Shown: one piece after another, positions 53,816 through 64,000 of the stretch
How the letters are laid out: each line of letters begins with the position of its first letter
Position numbering within the stretch: the stretch's first letter is position 1
NCBI GenBank assembly: GCA_944548615.1
Contig: OX155980.1
Coordinates: 58,576,533 to 58,640,532, forward strand
Direction of reading: 5' to 3'
DNA: 64,000 nt
From: Micropterix aruncella
Taxonomy: Eukaryota > Arthropoda > Insecta > Lepidoptera > Micropterigidae
Made by a program: the position numbers and the translations under genes
The notes under the pieces: generated by a model
Seen by the model: only the letters and a program-made list of their open reading frames with translations
The model's database searches: none
Told to the model about the DNA's origin: nothing

Positions 53816-54789
53816 CGGTAGTGGACGGTAAGCCTTCTTCTTCTGCTCAAGAGGTTGCATGCAACAGCAACCCCGCAGGGCCTTGACATCTTGACATCAA
53901 CGAGACATCCACAACTTATCACAACTACCCGCCCAACTACCCCTGAATCCTATTATTTAACTAAATCTTTTAAGTTCATTATACAACAAGGTTTATCCAG
54001 TGACCGCAGGACACATATCAATTTGGTATTCGTTTGTCTTTTGTATTTTTTTGGACTGAATATCTTTTTACTTTTTATAAATTGCACTGCTTACTTGACC
54101 CCTCAGGAGTCAATGTTTTAATGTTTCTTGACATAAAGGTCGGTGTTATACGGAGATACATAATCCCAAATCAATTGCATTGATAAAACTATAAAATTGA
54201 TTACAGTCACATGGACAGAAATAGTGAATAAGCTACAAATATTTCAAAATCAATTATAATATAATTACAATTAGGTCGCGTCACTAAGCCCAGTGTGAAG
54301 GTTCAGGAGGCACCGAGCGATTGATTGAGGTGGGCGAATATTCTTAAAGGTATTGGAAAAAATCAAGCGCGCCCGCAAGGGCAATAATATAAGTCATAAA
54401 CAGAGCGACTTCGAACAGAAGTGACCCGGCATGCACTTCAAGAGAGAGGGCCCCCCTCCGGTGGTAGGTGGGGGGGGGGTTATTCTACCTTAGGTGTAGT
54501 TTAAAGCAACCCACATCGCTGCCGTCACACGAAATGCGGCAAATCTTTAGCATAGCCTGCGAGATCAGTGTCCCATCATAGACAGCCGCGCACCACGGAT
54601 CTTCGAAGAGTTTAAACTCCGACAACTTTAGTGATCCGTGTGGTGAAGTGGACAGATCGCCGAACCCCAGTAATTTTCATGCTAACCTTCACCAACGGGA
54701 AGTCCAGGATTGTTTTGGTAGTCCTGAAATTCCTCAATCTTAATCTAGCCTAGCGACACTCGGGGTGCCAACAGCTTATGCCACAGGAG
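53816..54789. other. no gene assigned
   Basis: The motif ctgcttacttgacccctca near 54088 is shared with 33006. GC-richer DNA from 54290 includes a G10 run near 54470 and a ggtgaagtggacagatcgcc segment near 54639, vaguely A-box-like but without a good B box. No gene. Confidence 0.35.
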
Positions 54790-55450
54790 CTCCTTATATC
54801 AAGTAGAGTTGTCAACTACAACGGGCGAACTCGTCACCTCAGGAAGTAATCTCCCGTGAAGTGAGCGCAGAAGACTTAGGACAAAAGAGTCCACCGTCAA
54901 GCTACGCCACATGCCCGTAAGAGGCCAACGCCTTATCCGCGAGATAACCAGGTGTGTTACCCAGCGGGCTTACACTCACGCACTTACTTCCAATTGCGAC
55001 CAGATTACTCCGGTCTCTCGACTGCTTACGACTTCGAGGTCGCTTGCGCGGTCCTCTCCTTTACGAAGTGGTGAAACGGTGTAAACCGAATATATCGCGG
55101 ACCACGGCGTCCTTTGCCCGACTGTTCACCCGGGATCGGGTAGCCGATGGTCGTTTCAAGAGCATTCGCCATAAGGTCAGCAACCACCCCCGCTCTATAG
55201 GTAACAGTACTGCTTCCAGACTCCCCAGACCGGTAGTCAGAATGCACAATCGATTGGCTTACGCCGCACGGTGCGCAGACCGTCCAGGAGCGCCAGAAGG
55301 TTGATTCCTAGGGAAACTATCCCTAAGGCCAGAGTCCTACCCGGACTCGCACTTCATGCGTGGAGACCGCCGGATGGGTATTGACCCGTGAGTGTGACCA
55401 ACCCTAAACAAAATGGGTCTTCTTAGCCAACTCAGCAAGAGCCCATTAGC
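54790..55450 (-). repeat. mid-repetitive family, copy 3 (inverted)
   Basis: Reverse-complement match to 7231-7862 over its full length. The 116-codon frame at 54954-55304 corresponds to the one at 7.4-7.7 kb but starts with GTG and is not kept in copy 2, so it is unlikely to be a gene. Confidence 0.75.
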
Positions 55451-55586
55451 TCCATATGTCAGTGCAATGATCTATTAGTGGATTAAATCCCACTAAGGGA
55501 GCGCGGTTCAACTACAAGAAGAATAACTATAAAAAACCGACTGCCGTTACAAAAAGTGTCATAATCAGACCGTTGACGAATGTTAC

Positions 55587-56120
55587 TTCTTCTTCTTCTT
55601 CTTCATCAGCGCGCATTCGCCCACCGTTGGGCATACGTCTCTACAATCACTCTCCATCCGAATCGGTTGTCCGTTTCCCTCATCCAGACAGGTCCAGCTG
55701 TCTCCTTGATGTCATGGTTGTACTGTTCATCATGACTGGAGGTATTTAGCCCGATACCCGCCACGTCGGCCACACGTCTTGGCGTGCTCCACACTTTCAG
55801 GAAAATATTACCATTTCCTATTATAGGCTTGTGTCAACCTGGTCGCATTACTTAACTGCCGAATTACACTATATTCACTAAATTTATTATTTAATTATCA
55901 TTTATTGTTGAGAAAATTTCAAAATATATGTTGACACTTAGAATTTAAATTTCGAATCCATAACCTTAATTGGCACCGGTCTAATAAGTTGCGCAACAGT
56001 TTTCTTCACCAAAGCATATAAGAAGTGTTGCAGAGAACCAATTGGAAAAAATAAAAGTCCAAAACTTAGTCAAAAATCGAATATATGGCATAAAAGATTT
56101 GGATAATAAGATATCCATAT
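55587..56120 (-). mobile_element. retroposon with 13-bp target-site duplication and GAA tail
   Basis: The 13-bp sequence tgacgaatgttac is present at 55574-55586 and again at 56121-56133, bracketing a 534-bp insert. On the minus strand the insert ends in a GAA tandem, as expected for a tail primed on target DNA. Near the tail it encodes DIKETAGPVWMRE, RFGWRV and ETYAQRWANA, the usual C-terminal motif of RTE-like and related LINE proteins (DI...AG..W...A.DR..WR...E.Y..RW). The 5' third (55963-56120) matches 56993-57150. The middle and tail match 37173-37600. It is either a truncated LINE or a SINE that borrowed a LINE tail. Confidence 0.8.
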
Positions 56121-56992
56121 TGACGAATGTTACAGGGAGACCAAATCAATTTTAAAACTTTTTAATTTGTATCGATTGCTGTCTGTAAGCATTTTATAAC
56201 AAGCAATCATCTTATAGGTAAGTGGCAGTTTTATAGGTTAGAATCGAATAATTTATGGTTTTAGAAAATACCTCTATGATTACGACTAATATAAGTTCAT
56301 TCTCAAAATGAACACCAGTGTTAAATTATGTATTTATGCCACCGGTGGGACCACAACCCGAAAAACAGCCGATGATACGGTCTTAACTCAATCCCGAATC
56401 CGGTTTGTGTTTACACCCCGTGAACAGTTCATCTAGTTAATGGGGGCTAAACTAATTGGAAAATACCGGGGAAACCGGTGGTCTGTGTGCGCACCCACTT
56501 ACGCGGACGAGGCGGACGCTCTATAAGCGAGACGCATTTAGCGAGAACTAACTGCGGAACGGACGAAGGACTACCTAATTCAAATCTGAATTCATCCTTT
56601 TCTCAGACTTTCCTATCAGTGAACCGTAAATGTTGGATAGCGTGAACGCACCAAAGTAGTATCGGTGGTTCTCGCCATAGTCGCTTCTTCAGAACTGAAG
56701 ATCATTATCATCTTTACAGATATTTTTAACTCTATTTAAATAACACGTGATCGGATTGTTTAAAGACCTGACGCTCCCATTTGAGATCTCTAATTGTAGT
56801 TTCTTGTTCTTGTTATTGACAAGATTATACACAACTGTGTGATACATACAAACATAATTACACCATCTTTCATTGAGTCGGGAATCATAACGATGTACTC
56901 GGGCCACAGCCACCAAAATATTATAATCCCTCGTAAACATATATCGGAGATCCTGGCGAATTTTAATATCCATTACACAATATCAGACCTAC

Positions 56993-57150
56993 ACCTTAAT
57001 CGGCACCGGCTTAATAAGTTCCGCAACAGTTTTCTTCACCAAAGCATATAAGAAGTTTTGCAGAGAACCAATTGAAAAAAATAAGAGTCCAAAACTTAGT
57101 CAAAAATCCAATATATAACATAAGAGATTTGGATAATAAGGAATCCATAT
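56993..57150 (-). repeat. second copy of the retroposon 5' segment (158 bp)
   Basis: It matches 55963-56120 at equal length with scattered differences (ccttaat.ggcaccgg to gataataag.atccatat). It has no GAA tail next to it. The sequence further along the minus strand contains a frame with a true ATG (56973-56689, 94 codons) that I do not recognise and that may belong to a longer parent element. Confidence 0.7.
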
Positions 57151-57164
57151 TCCAAGAGTAAGGG

Positions 57165-57362
57165 AAAGTTTCCTAACGCTGGACGGCACCTAACGTCGGA
57201 CACTAATAGTATCTCGACAAGTCGCGGCGCGATCGATACAAAGATGTAGGAAAATGAAAAGCGTACGCTTCCCCGCACCCTTTCCACCCGACGATCGCGC
57301 CGCGACTTGTCGAGATACTATTAGTGTCCGACGCTAAGTGCCGTCCGGCTTTAGGGGACTTC
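57165..57362. repeat. near-perfect 200-bp hairpin (MITE or foldback)
   Basis: Arms 57181-57235 and 57292-57346 are 55 bases each and complementary at all but two positions, around a 56-base loop. The pairing extends imperfectly outward to about 57165 and 57362 (aagt..cctaa on both sides). The arms are CpG-rich (aagtcgcggcgcgatcg), unlike the AT-rich flanks. If transcribed, it would fold into a long double-stranded RNA. I did not find another copy in this window. Confidence 0.85.
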
Positions 57363-57898
57363 CTCCTATCATGCTGTAAAATAAAGGAAAATATCCTGAA
57401 AATTGACTATTGTAATTTTTGTTATTATCGCCGAAAGCTGTATTGGGTTTGAACATTAGTTTAAATGCTGTCTTTTTTAATAAGCGATTATCTGTTTTTA
57501 AGTCTATCACATTATTATTGTGATAATTATAGTTATAGACATGGTTATAGAAATTGTAATCAGCAATTTTCATTATAGAAATATTTTTAATTAATTTATA
57601 AATTATTTTTTAAATTATTTAACAATTAATTTTCCATAATTAATTACATTACTGAGAATATTAGATGCATTGACCCATCCATGTGTATGAATGCCTACAA
57701 ACTAGAGAAAGAAGCTGTATTGTAACCAAATTAATATATAAAAAATATAATTCTATAATACTTACCAGTAAATATATAATTTAAAATGGCAGAAGCTTAT
57801 TCCCAATTAATAATAGCTTTGTTTCTCAGGCCTCCATTAGCTTTTACTTAAATTCAAGCTTTCGCAAAGAGCAGAACAGTGCGAAATTGGGTTAATTT

Positions 57899-58150
57899 CC
57901 CATTCGGTGGCATAGTAAGTTGATCGCCTGATCGTACATTGTAAGGTTTTGGGTTCGATTTCCGGCTGGGTCTCCATTTTCCTTTGGGATAAAATTAAGC
58001 GAATTGCATTTGAATTTTGTGCATCGAGAGCATATACACTTAGATACATGTTACACGCGCACATGTAAATAAACATATCATAGCAGGTTGGTCGTAAGAG
58101 AGTGTCGAAAGATAAACCCGCCCTATGTAAACTTTCACAATGGAGGATGA
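57899..58150 (+). mobile_element. tRNA-derived SINE, copy 2
   Basis: Same family as 28417-28680. The A-box-like part is tggcatagtaagttgatcg and the B box is gggttcgatttc (57950-57961), a good match to the polymerase III consensus. The shared tail contains gtgtcgaaagataaacccgc and ctttcacaat. Confidence 0.75.
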
Positions 58151-58339
58151 AATACACCAGAGGTCTCAAAATGCTCCGAATGATATCCGGTGCCGAGCAA
58201 TATAATGGCTTGAGAAGGAGAAGACCATAAAGAAAACTGTATTATCTGTGTAATGATGTGAATGTTTGGAAATTCCTGAAAATCTGATCTGAAAATCTGG
58301 AAAAAGAACAGCCATTATTTTGAAATAACTGAAAGGTAT

Positions 58340-58505
58340 CGTATAGTCGGACGACTAAGACGGCGATGGCTTGATTATAAGATTAAAGACCTAAACAGCT
58401 GGAGTGAACAGCTGGAAAAATAAAGCCCAGGATAGGTTGAAATAGTAGAAGACTCTTGACTAAGCCGAGACTCACGAGTTGTAGCGCTAAAGATAATGAT
58501 TATCA
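58340..58505 (+). pseudogene. RTE-like LINE C-terminal fragment
   Basis: The plus strand reads GRLRRRWLDYKIKDLNSW, then after a frame break KAQDRLK followed by stops, then a final AETHE in another frame. This order (GR.RRRWLD...DLN...W...AQDR...E..TH) is the C-terminal end of the LINE family also seen at 21324-21762. Inactive. Confidence 0.7.
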
Positions 58506-59213
58506 TGACGACGGTACGTAGTATCAACGGCTACCTTTTTTGTTGAAACAACACACGGCGGTTCAAGCTCGAAGGTGTGACGTCTTTTCCAGCGCGCGTG
58601 TCATCCTCCGGAGTGCGCTTCCCCAGTGGATTGCACGCTTTCTTACGGCCATCGCCGTAATTATTATTACGGATGTAACATTTAATAAAGGAGTGAACGG
58701 GACGAGAGACAGTCGCGCATCCTCGCCCCCCCTCTTCGGGCGTCGCGACACCAGCCTTTTAAGCGACGCAGTAACGGTCGTACTTTACCATTTGTTAATT
58801 TTATTCGTAATTAAAGCAGGTTTAATATATTTTTAATGGGAAGTTTATTCTGTTATCCCATCCACCCCTGCCTCGTTCGTTTCTGTAGGTAAGCAATTGC
58901 AATGCGATGGTTGTCGTGCTAATTTACGGGGGAATTTTAGGCTAATGATAATAATGGACAATTAGTAGATAAAAGTATAAGGCCATAGATGTTTTCTGCA
59001 TTTTAGTGTCAAAAATAATATTATTCACCTTTTTTACGCGTTTTCATAAGTCATACACTTCACAAAAAACATAAATTTGAAAAACCACATTGAGTAGTGC
59101 ACTGAAAAACGAACTGAGAAAAGAACTAACTTTATATCTTTCGGGATGACGCGTGGCATGAAAGAAGTATTCGAGTTTGTGAATCTCTTTTGTGCTCTAT
59201 GCTCTTGCTTTTA
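58506..59213. other. no gene assigned
   Basis: Bases 58560-58760 are GC-richer, with frames on both strands and no known product. The remainder is AT-rich. Confidence 0.4.
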
Positions 59214-59346
59214 GACGTCTTCATTCCTAACTCTGGCAACCCTGCGTATACGTAGTATCCTCTGAATAACCCGAATTTCCATGGATTCAAACTTCCTCAA
59301 AAACGTGTCTTTAAAAGTCCAACTTTCAAACCCATATTGTAATATT
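59214..59346 (-). pseudogene. LINE reverse transcriptase C-terminal fragment, another family
   Basis: The minus strand has an uninterrupted stretch reading ILQYGFESWTFKDT, RKFESMEIRVIQRILRI and RRVARVRNEDV. This matches the post-catalytic region of many LINE proteins (YG.ESWT.....LR..E..E....RR.L.I....RV.NE.V). The fragment may extend to about 59480. No catalytic box is present. Confidence 0.75.
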
Positions 59347-60384
59347 GATAATAAAAATGCATATTAGAAGTCTGATCTTCAGGTGTTGGTAACGTTTCTC
59401 CGGCAATCTTAAATAATGCACATCCGCGACAAAGCTACACAAATTCAGTCGTAACGTTTTCGTTGTTGAGTAAGCTGTCTGCCACCTGTCAATTGTGTCT
59501 TGTTAGGCCAAAACCCAACCGTAGCCTTTTAACGTTATGGAAAAAAACATAATACACCATTTTTTCTGCACCAATGGCAGGCGACTCACACATTTCACCT
59601 TGCATAACGCCATTGATAATCGCGTTTCGTCTTGAGAATGTGTTAAGATTCAGTGCACGCAGATTTAGTTTTGTAATACATTTAGTTTAGCACGTTCAAG
59701 AAGTTTTTCTCTCAGAGTACTAGCACTCTTAGTATAATTACAAATATTTTGACAAATAAATGTTATACGATTAGTTAGATAAAGGTCTAAGGTTTCATTT
59801 AACTAAAATTTTATTAAATAATCTTATATGTATTACGAGAAATACTCAGAAAAATATCAATAAAGGAGAATCAACATATCTATAACAATGATAACATTTC
59901 TGTTGTTAAAATAACATACCCCAGTGTTGAATTATAAGCCAAGAAGTGCACATTTTTTATAAAAAAACTGGGGAACTGCTAAATATTTCCAATGTCTATA
60001 TAGTGTTTCTCAACTCTTTGACTATGAGCTCACCCAAAGATTTTGCTTTATATATCTCTATTATTATACTCCTCACAGGAATAAGCTCATTGAGTACCTA
60101 TTATTAGCAAAGTTCGTCTTTTGATTTTCGACTACATATTTCGGTATAAATGTTTGTTTACATCGTATCTTAAGTCTATGACTGCTTATCGATATATAAT
60201 TTTGAGCTTTTATTTGTAAGAAAGCTAACATCAGTCTCGCGAAAAGTTTATTTTGCCTGACAGTGGTCGCCTTTAGACGGCCAGAACCCAGTATATAGTA
60301 GTTTGATTCGGTGTGTGCGTTTTTTAAATGCTCAAACTGGTCGAAAAGCTAGCACAAGAAGCGGTCAATTATTAATGTATTCGA
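59347..60384. other. AT-rich, no gene seen
   Basis: No recognisable coding or RNA feature. Confidence 0.5.
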
Positions 60385-60730
60385 AGCGAGGCCTTCGGAG
60401 AGTGGACGTCAGGGGAGCGAGGGAGAGGTCGGAGAGTTGGCGGCGGGAGCGAGCGGGAGGGGAGACCGGAGCAGCCTGCTGCTACTGGCAAACTCCACTC
60501 TGATAATTGCCGGATAAATGAGAGCAGCCCCTGAATACTTAATGCCGCGCCCGAATTGTTCCGGAAAAGCTATTTAGATTATTCGAGCGAGATAGTTTTC
60601 GCGTCTTTTTTCGGGTCCCCCGCCGCAGCGCAATGAATAACGATAGATAGGGTTGCGATAGCACGGACCTCGGCGCGTCGTTGCCTCGCTTCACAGGATT
60701 CGCCACGCTTTCCAACCCCGATAAAACGGA
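60385..60730. promoter_or_regulatory. GC-rich block, possible regulatory DNA
   Basis: Purine/GC-rich (gggagcgagggagaggtcgg) followed by mixed sequence with TAATTG and CpG-rich parts up to 60710. Frames on both strands lack ATG starts or similarity. Composition is the only evidence. Confidence 0.3.
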
Positions 60731-61859
60731 CCCAGAATAAAATGAGCGAATATTTTAACAATGTCGATAGACGATTAAGGTAAGAAGGAGTCAAAACGAA
60801 GAATACGCACTGAGAAGAATATAACGATGTAATACACAAAAATACGCACGTTTCAACAAGAATTACGTATATAACTCGGACTGTGGTCGATACGTATTAA
60901 TTAATATGACGCGGAACGGTATTGGCGTGACGGAAGTTACCGTGCCGTAATGTTAAAAGATAAATGTTTTTTCATTTCGACGCGACTTTGGCATCTCGCT
61001 TCTAACATGACAGCATATAGTAGGATACGTACGGATTTAGTCAGACACATTCATTATAATGTAGTATCATGTTGATACTACAGTATAATGATATTTCCGT
61101 ATTAACCGTACGGAAAATGTTGATACATATAATCGAGTAACAACAATTTTATTGGTAATTCAACAAAATTACGATTGAAACATCGTTATTCTGTATACAA
61201 CCGTAATAACAAATTGGCAATGTAAGAATCAATCCAATATTTTTCTCAGTGCGGATCAGAAAATCATCAGGTATACAAAGACAATAGCTCAAGTCTTCAT
61301 TGGAGAGCACGGTATCCCAAAGAAAATAATATTATCAGTAGATAATAATAACTTATTCATTTAAAAAAAAACATTTAAATTGTTTTCATTGCAGAATCTG
61401 CCTAACTAAGCCGTAGCCCGTACTAAGATAAGATATGCACATATAAAGAATCAAATTAAAACACAAAAACCTAATAAAGAATAACACCGGTAATTGAAGT
61501 AAAATTAAACATATTTATATTTAAAAATATCGAAATTGAATTGAATTTATATTTCTGCATGTTTTTATATATTTTTTTAATTTTGGTATAAATTTTAGGT
61601 CCTAAAAAGCCAAAGTGTTTTAGGACCAATGTGATTGCAATAAAAATATTATAAAGGAAAAAAATCATAAATTTTCGTTTATTAGGAAATATTAATGAAG
61701 GAGCTATATTTCTTAATTTGCTAATGAGATATTTGAAGTCATATTATAATGAAGAGGAATATAAAATTAGGTACTTATTGTTCAATTAAAACTTTTTGAT
61801 TTGTTGGTTTTGATTTGATTTAATAATGATTTTAAAAATGCAAAAGTTCCCCGAAGTCG
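60731..61859. other. AT-rich, no gene seen
   Basis: No recognisable feature. An inverted motif near 61050-61100 (gtagtatcatgttgatactac) forms a short hairpin. Confidence 0.5.
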
Positions 61860-62190
61860 ATTTTCGCCTGCGCGCGCGATTGTCGCCATTTCGTCCGCTT
61901 CCTTCTGGCTGAGATGCGTCCCAGCCATAAATCAAGCGATCCCATTACCGCTGGTCATCCCTTCGCAGCGGCGCGGCGCCCGCTCTCCCCCACGCCGTCG
62001 CGGGAGTCACCCGCGCACCCCTTTCTCCCGCCCCCCGCCCGCGGCGCCCACCCCGGACGCCTCCGCACGACGCCCGCGTCCCCGTCATGTCGTTTGGAAA
62101 TAATTTTGTTGTTTTAAACGTGTGATCGGCATAACAACATCATACAGTAATGCGCGGAGAGCGGCCGGGGTTGCGCCCGGCCTGGTTAAA
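61860..62190. promoter_or_regulatory. CpG-rich block, possible regulatory DNA
   Basis: Strongly C- and CpG-rich (gcagcggcgcggcgcccgc, cgccccccgcccgcggcgcc). A hairpin-prone ggccggggttgcgcccggcc lies at 62163-62182. The overlapping Pro/Arg-rich frame is compositional. It sits just left of a LINE 3' UTR-like repeat. Confidence 0.35.
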
Positions 62191-62276
62191 TATGAATGGA
62201 GTGATTGAATGTGCCACACCCCGCGCAAGGAAATCTCTCTCCACCGCTAGAGGCCGCGCGGACTCCTCTCGTCAGT

Positions 62277-62710
62277 CTAGACATCTTTTATTTTTTACTT
62301 ACACATTTATTTAAAGTAACGCACGAGATACACATTCCTACAGCATTACAACTTATTCGTGTTTGTACAAAAGCAAAAACGAAAGCACACAGCAGCATCT
62401 TGATGACTAGGTCGACGCCGCTTAACTAGGCCTGTACTAAGGCAGTCTTACCAGAAAATTATTTCACTTGTAAAATCGTTACTAATAAGTATTTAACAAA
62501 TAATGAAATATCATGTAGAAAAATAGATTTAAGATGAAATTAAAATTAAAGAATTAGTTTAAAATAGTGAAAAGTATTTCAAATTTATTAATACCTGAAT
62601 CATATTTCCAAAATTATCTTGAAAAAGTGATACCAAAATATTAAAATGTACTCAAAATTAAAAATAAAATAATCAATAGTCAAAAAAAAATAAATTTAAG
62701 TCACGTCAGA
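62277..62710 (-). mobile_element. LINE 3' UTR-like repeat, copy 2
   Basis: Matches 42805-43290 through gcacgagatacacattcct, agcagcatcttgatg, taactaggcctgtactaagg and aaaattatttcac. Polarity is set by the T-rich left edge, which is an A-rich tail on the minus strand. A coding part was not recognised further along. Confidence 0.6.
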
Positions 62711-63761
62711 CCTATAAAACAAAATGTATAAATAGACAAAATATGTATTAATTTACTAAAAATATGTGCTTACTACATTGATCATCCAGTAAATAAATAA
62801 AAATTTTAATTCTAATAATAAACTGATTAACTGTTACCCACTTAGTCAAAAATCTCAAATTAAACTACATAGATAGTCGAATAGTTAATGGCACTTCCCA
62901 CAGATATATATTATCCACATATGGCTCAGCTTCTTGCAGAGGCCTTTAGTCTCTATTAAATTAATAATCTTTTCTGATTAGTTGCCCGTCCTAGGGTCTA
63001 TTGTAATATTGGATTTCTGGAATTTCATTCAATAAATAATTATTAAACAAATGTAATTTTGTAACAGTGGACATAATACACGAGTAGAAGCGATAACATA
63101 CATAGAAATGAAAATTAGTCAGAAATTAATAACATTCGTCAACTCAATAATGAAGGGAGGAATGGGAATATGAAGACAAGCTAGGAGACGGGTGAAGGTC
63201 TCCTATATTATATATAAGTGTGTATTTAGTAAATTAGTATTAGTGGTATTATTAAAAAGTATATAATAAGTAACATAACATATTGATAAATGTCTCTAGA
63301 TATTTACAAGGTTACACCCAATCAGGTTTTTAATCTGTCTCAGTGGTTCCATATTCGGGTTACCTGCACTGCAAATGACTTGGACCGTAAGAGGTTTTGC
63401 TGATGATAGAAAACGAATAAGATAATTTATTTTATATTTAATTTATTTTACATATACATTCAAATGCATGAGCACAACAGAAAATGAATTGACAATTAAG
63501 AAAATGCCATTGTATGCTTCTAAATTTATACACACATCTGTCTGAGCCCAGGTTACATAGCGCATATATTAAACGAAAATGATTATCTTTCAATTATGCT
63601 AAGCAAAGAGCAGCCGAGCCTGCCTTGCTAGGCACCCCTGTGTTAAGGCGAGCTCACTTCGGGAGTCCCACTAGAGTGCGCACACCACGGTTGTGTCAAA
63701 GAAAAATTTAAGATAACATTTTTTTTTTATATTTTTATTTTATTTTATAAGATGTATTTTT
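62711..63761. other. AT-rich, no gene seen
   Basis: It may include more of the upstream part of the preceding LINE. A short hairpin (aggagac / gtctcct) lies at 63184-63205. A GC-richer patch lies at 63610-63700. No gene recognised. Confidence 0.4.
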
Positions 63762-64000
63762 TAAGCTATTGCATAGCTTTTATCGCGGGCCTAGGCCAGC
63801 GCGGCGACCGAATGAAGAAATTTCTTAACGAAAATTAATGATTTTAATCTGATAATTACGTCTAAACGAGTACTGCTTACGATTCGAAAAAAATATATGT
63901 TTAACAAGAACATTTTCCTAATATTCTTAGCTTTGAATATTTTAGATTTTGTATATATTACATAGTGTAATTAATTTGTGAAATTAGGTCTAACCGAACA
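63762..64000 (+). mobile_element. unnamed hairpin-bearing element, copy 4 (cut by window end)
   Basis: Starts with AAGCTATTGCATAGC and continues cgcgggcctaggccagcgcg and gaccgaatgaagaaatttct as in copies 1-3. It runs off the window before the hairpin. Confidence 0.8.

Noticed and set aside
54630..54720. Possible tRNA-like sequence near gtgaagtggacagatcgcc
   Set aside because: No convincing B box or acceptor stem pairing.

Overview
The window is eukaryotic nuclear DNA, AT-rich and gene-poor. It is most likely from an insect, probably a moth or butterfly. Pointers are the Helitron termini, RTE-, CR1- and Jockey-like LINE fragments, tRNA-derived SINEs, insect-style AT microsatellites, and the near absence of long reading frames. 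The lepidopteran assignment rests on recalled repeat families and was not checked by a search. There are no operons, prokaryotic genes or CRISPR arrays. A 200-base N run (30017-30216) is an assembly gap.

Only one convincing piece of a host gene is visible: a possible first coding exon on the minus strand at 610-679. It has a good start context, a SAM-domain-like N-terminus, a consensus splice donor and CpG-rich DNA upstream. The rest of that gene would lie off the left edge. The only long reading frame (39114-41526, minus) is the reverse transcriptase of a 5'-truncated Jockey/CR1-superfamily LINE. A frameshifted second copy lies at 25426-26457.

The remainder is a layered record of mobile DNA. 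At 1-12 kb there is an AGCTAAA-rich tandem duplication, the first copy of a roughly 600-bp unnamed element carrying a long hairpin, a Tc1/mariner-like MITE (6806-7062), the first copy of a roughly 640-bp mid-repetitive family, and a piggyBac-like MITE with TTAA flanks (11764-12001). At 15-21 kb there is a 5S rRNA-like sequence, a CR1 fragment, a large inverted repeat, three long AT arrays, a 611-bp tandem repeat and a Helitron 3' end that retains the helicase C-terminus. At 21-30 kb there are decayed LINEs, a 112-bp minisatellite and a SINE. At 31-38 kb the hairpin element occurs in a composite long palindrome and in a simple copy. Here a 1,973-bp composite Helitron sits inside the same tandem repeat seen at 19 kb, giving a filled-site versus empty-site pair. 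At 38-44 kb the LINE lies between AT arrays. At 54-58 kb there is a retroposon with a 13-bp target-site duplication, a roughly 200-bp near-perfect hairpin and a second SINE. The window ends inside a fourth copy of the hairpin element.

Several GC/CpG-rich blocks of 0.1-0.5 kb without credible coding content (for example 11.1, 33.9, 41.8, 50.5, 53.6, 60.5 and 62 kb) stand out from the AT-rich background. They may be promoters or other regulatory DNA, but nothing here proves it. I found no new multi-gene system. The most notable observations concern mobile-element structure.
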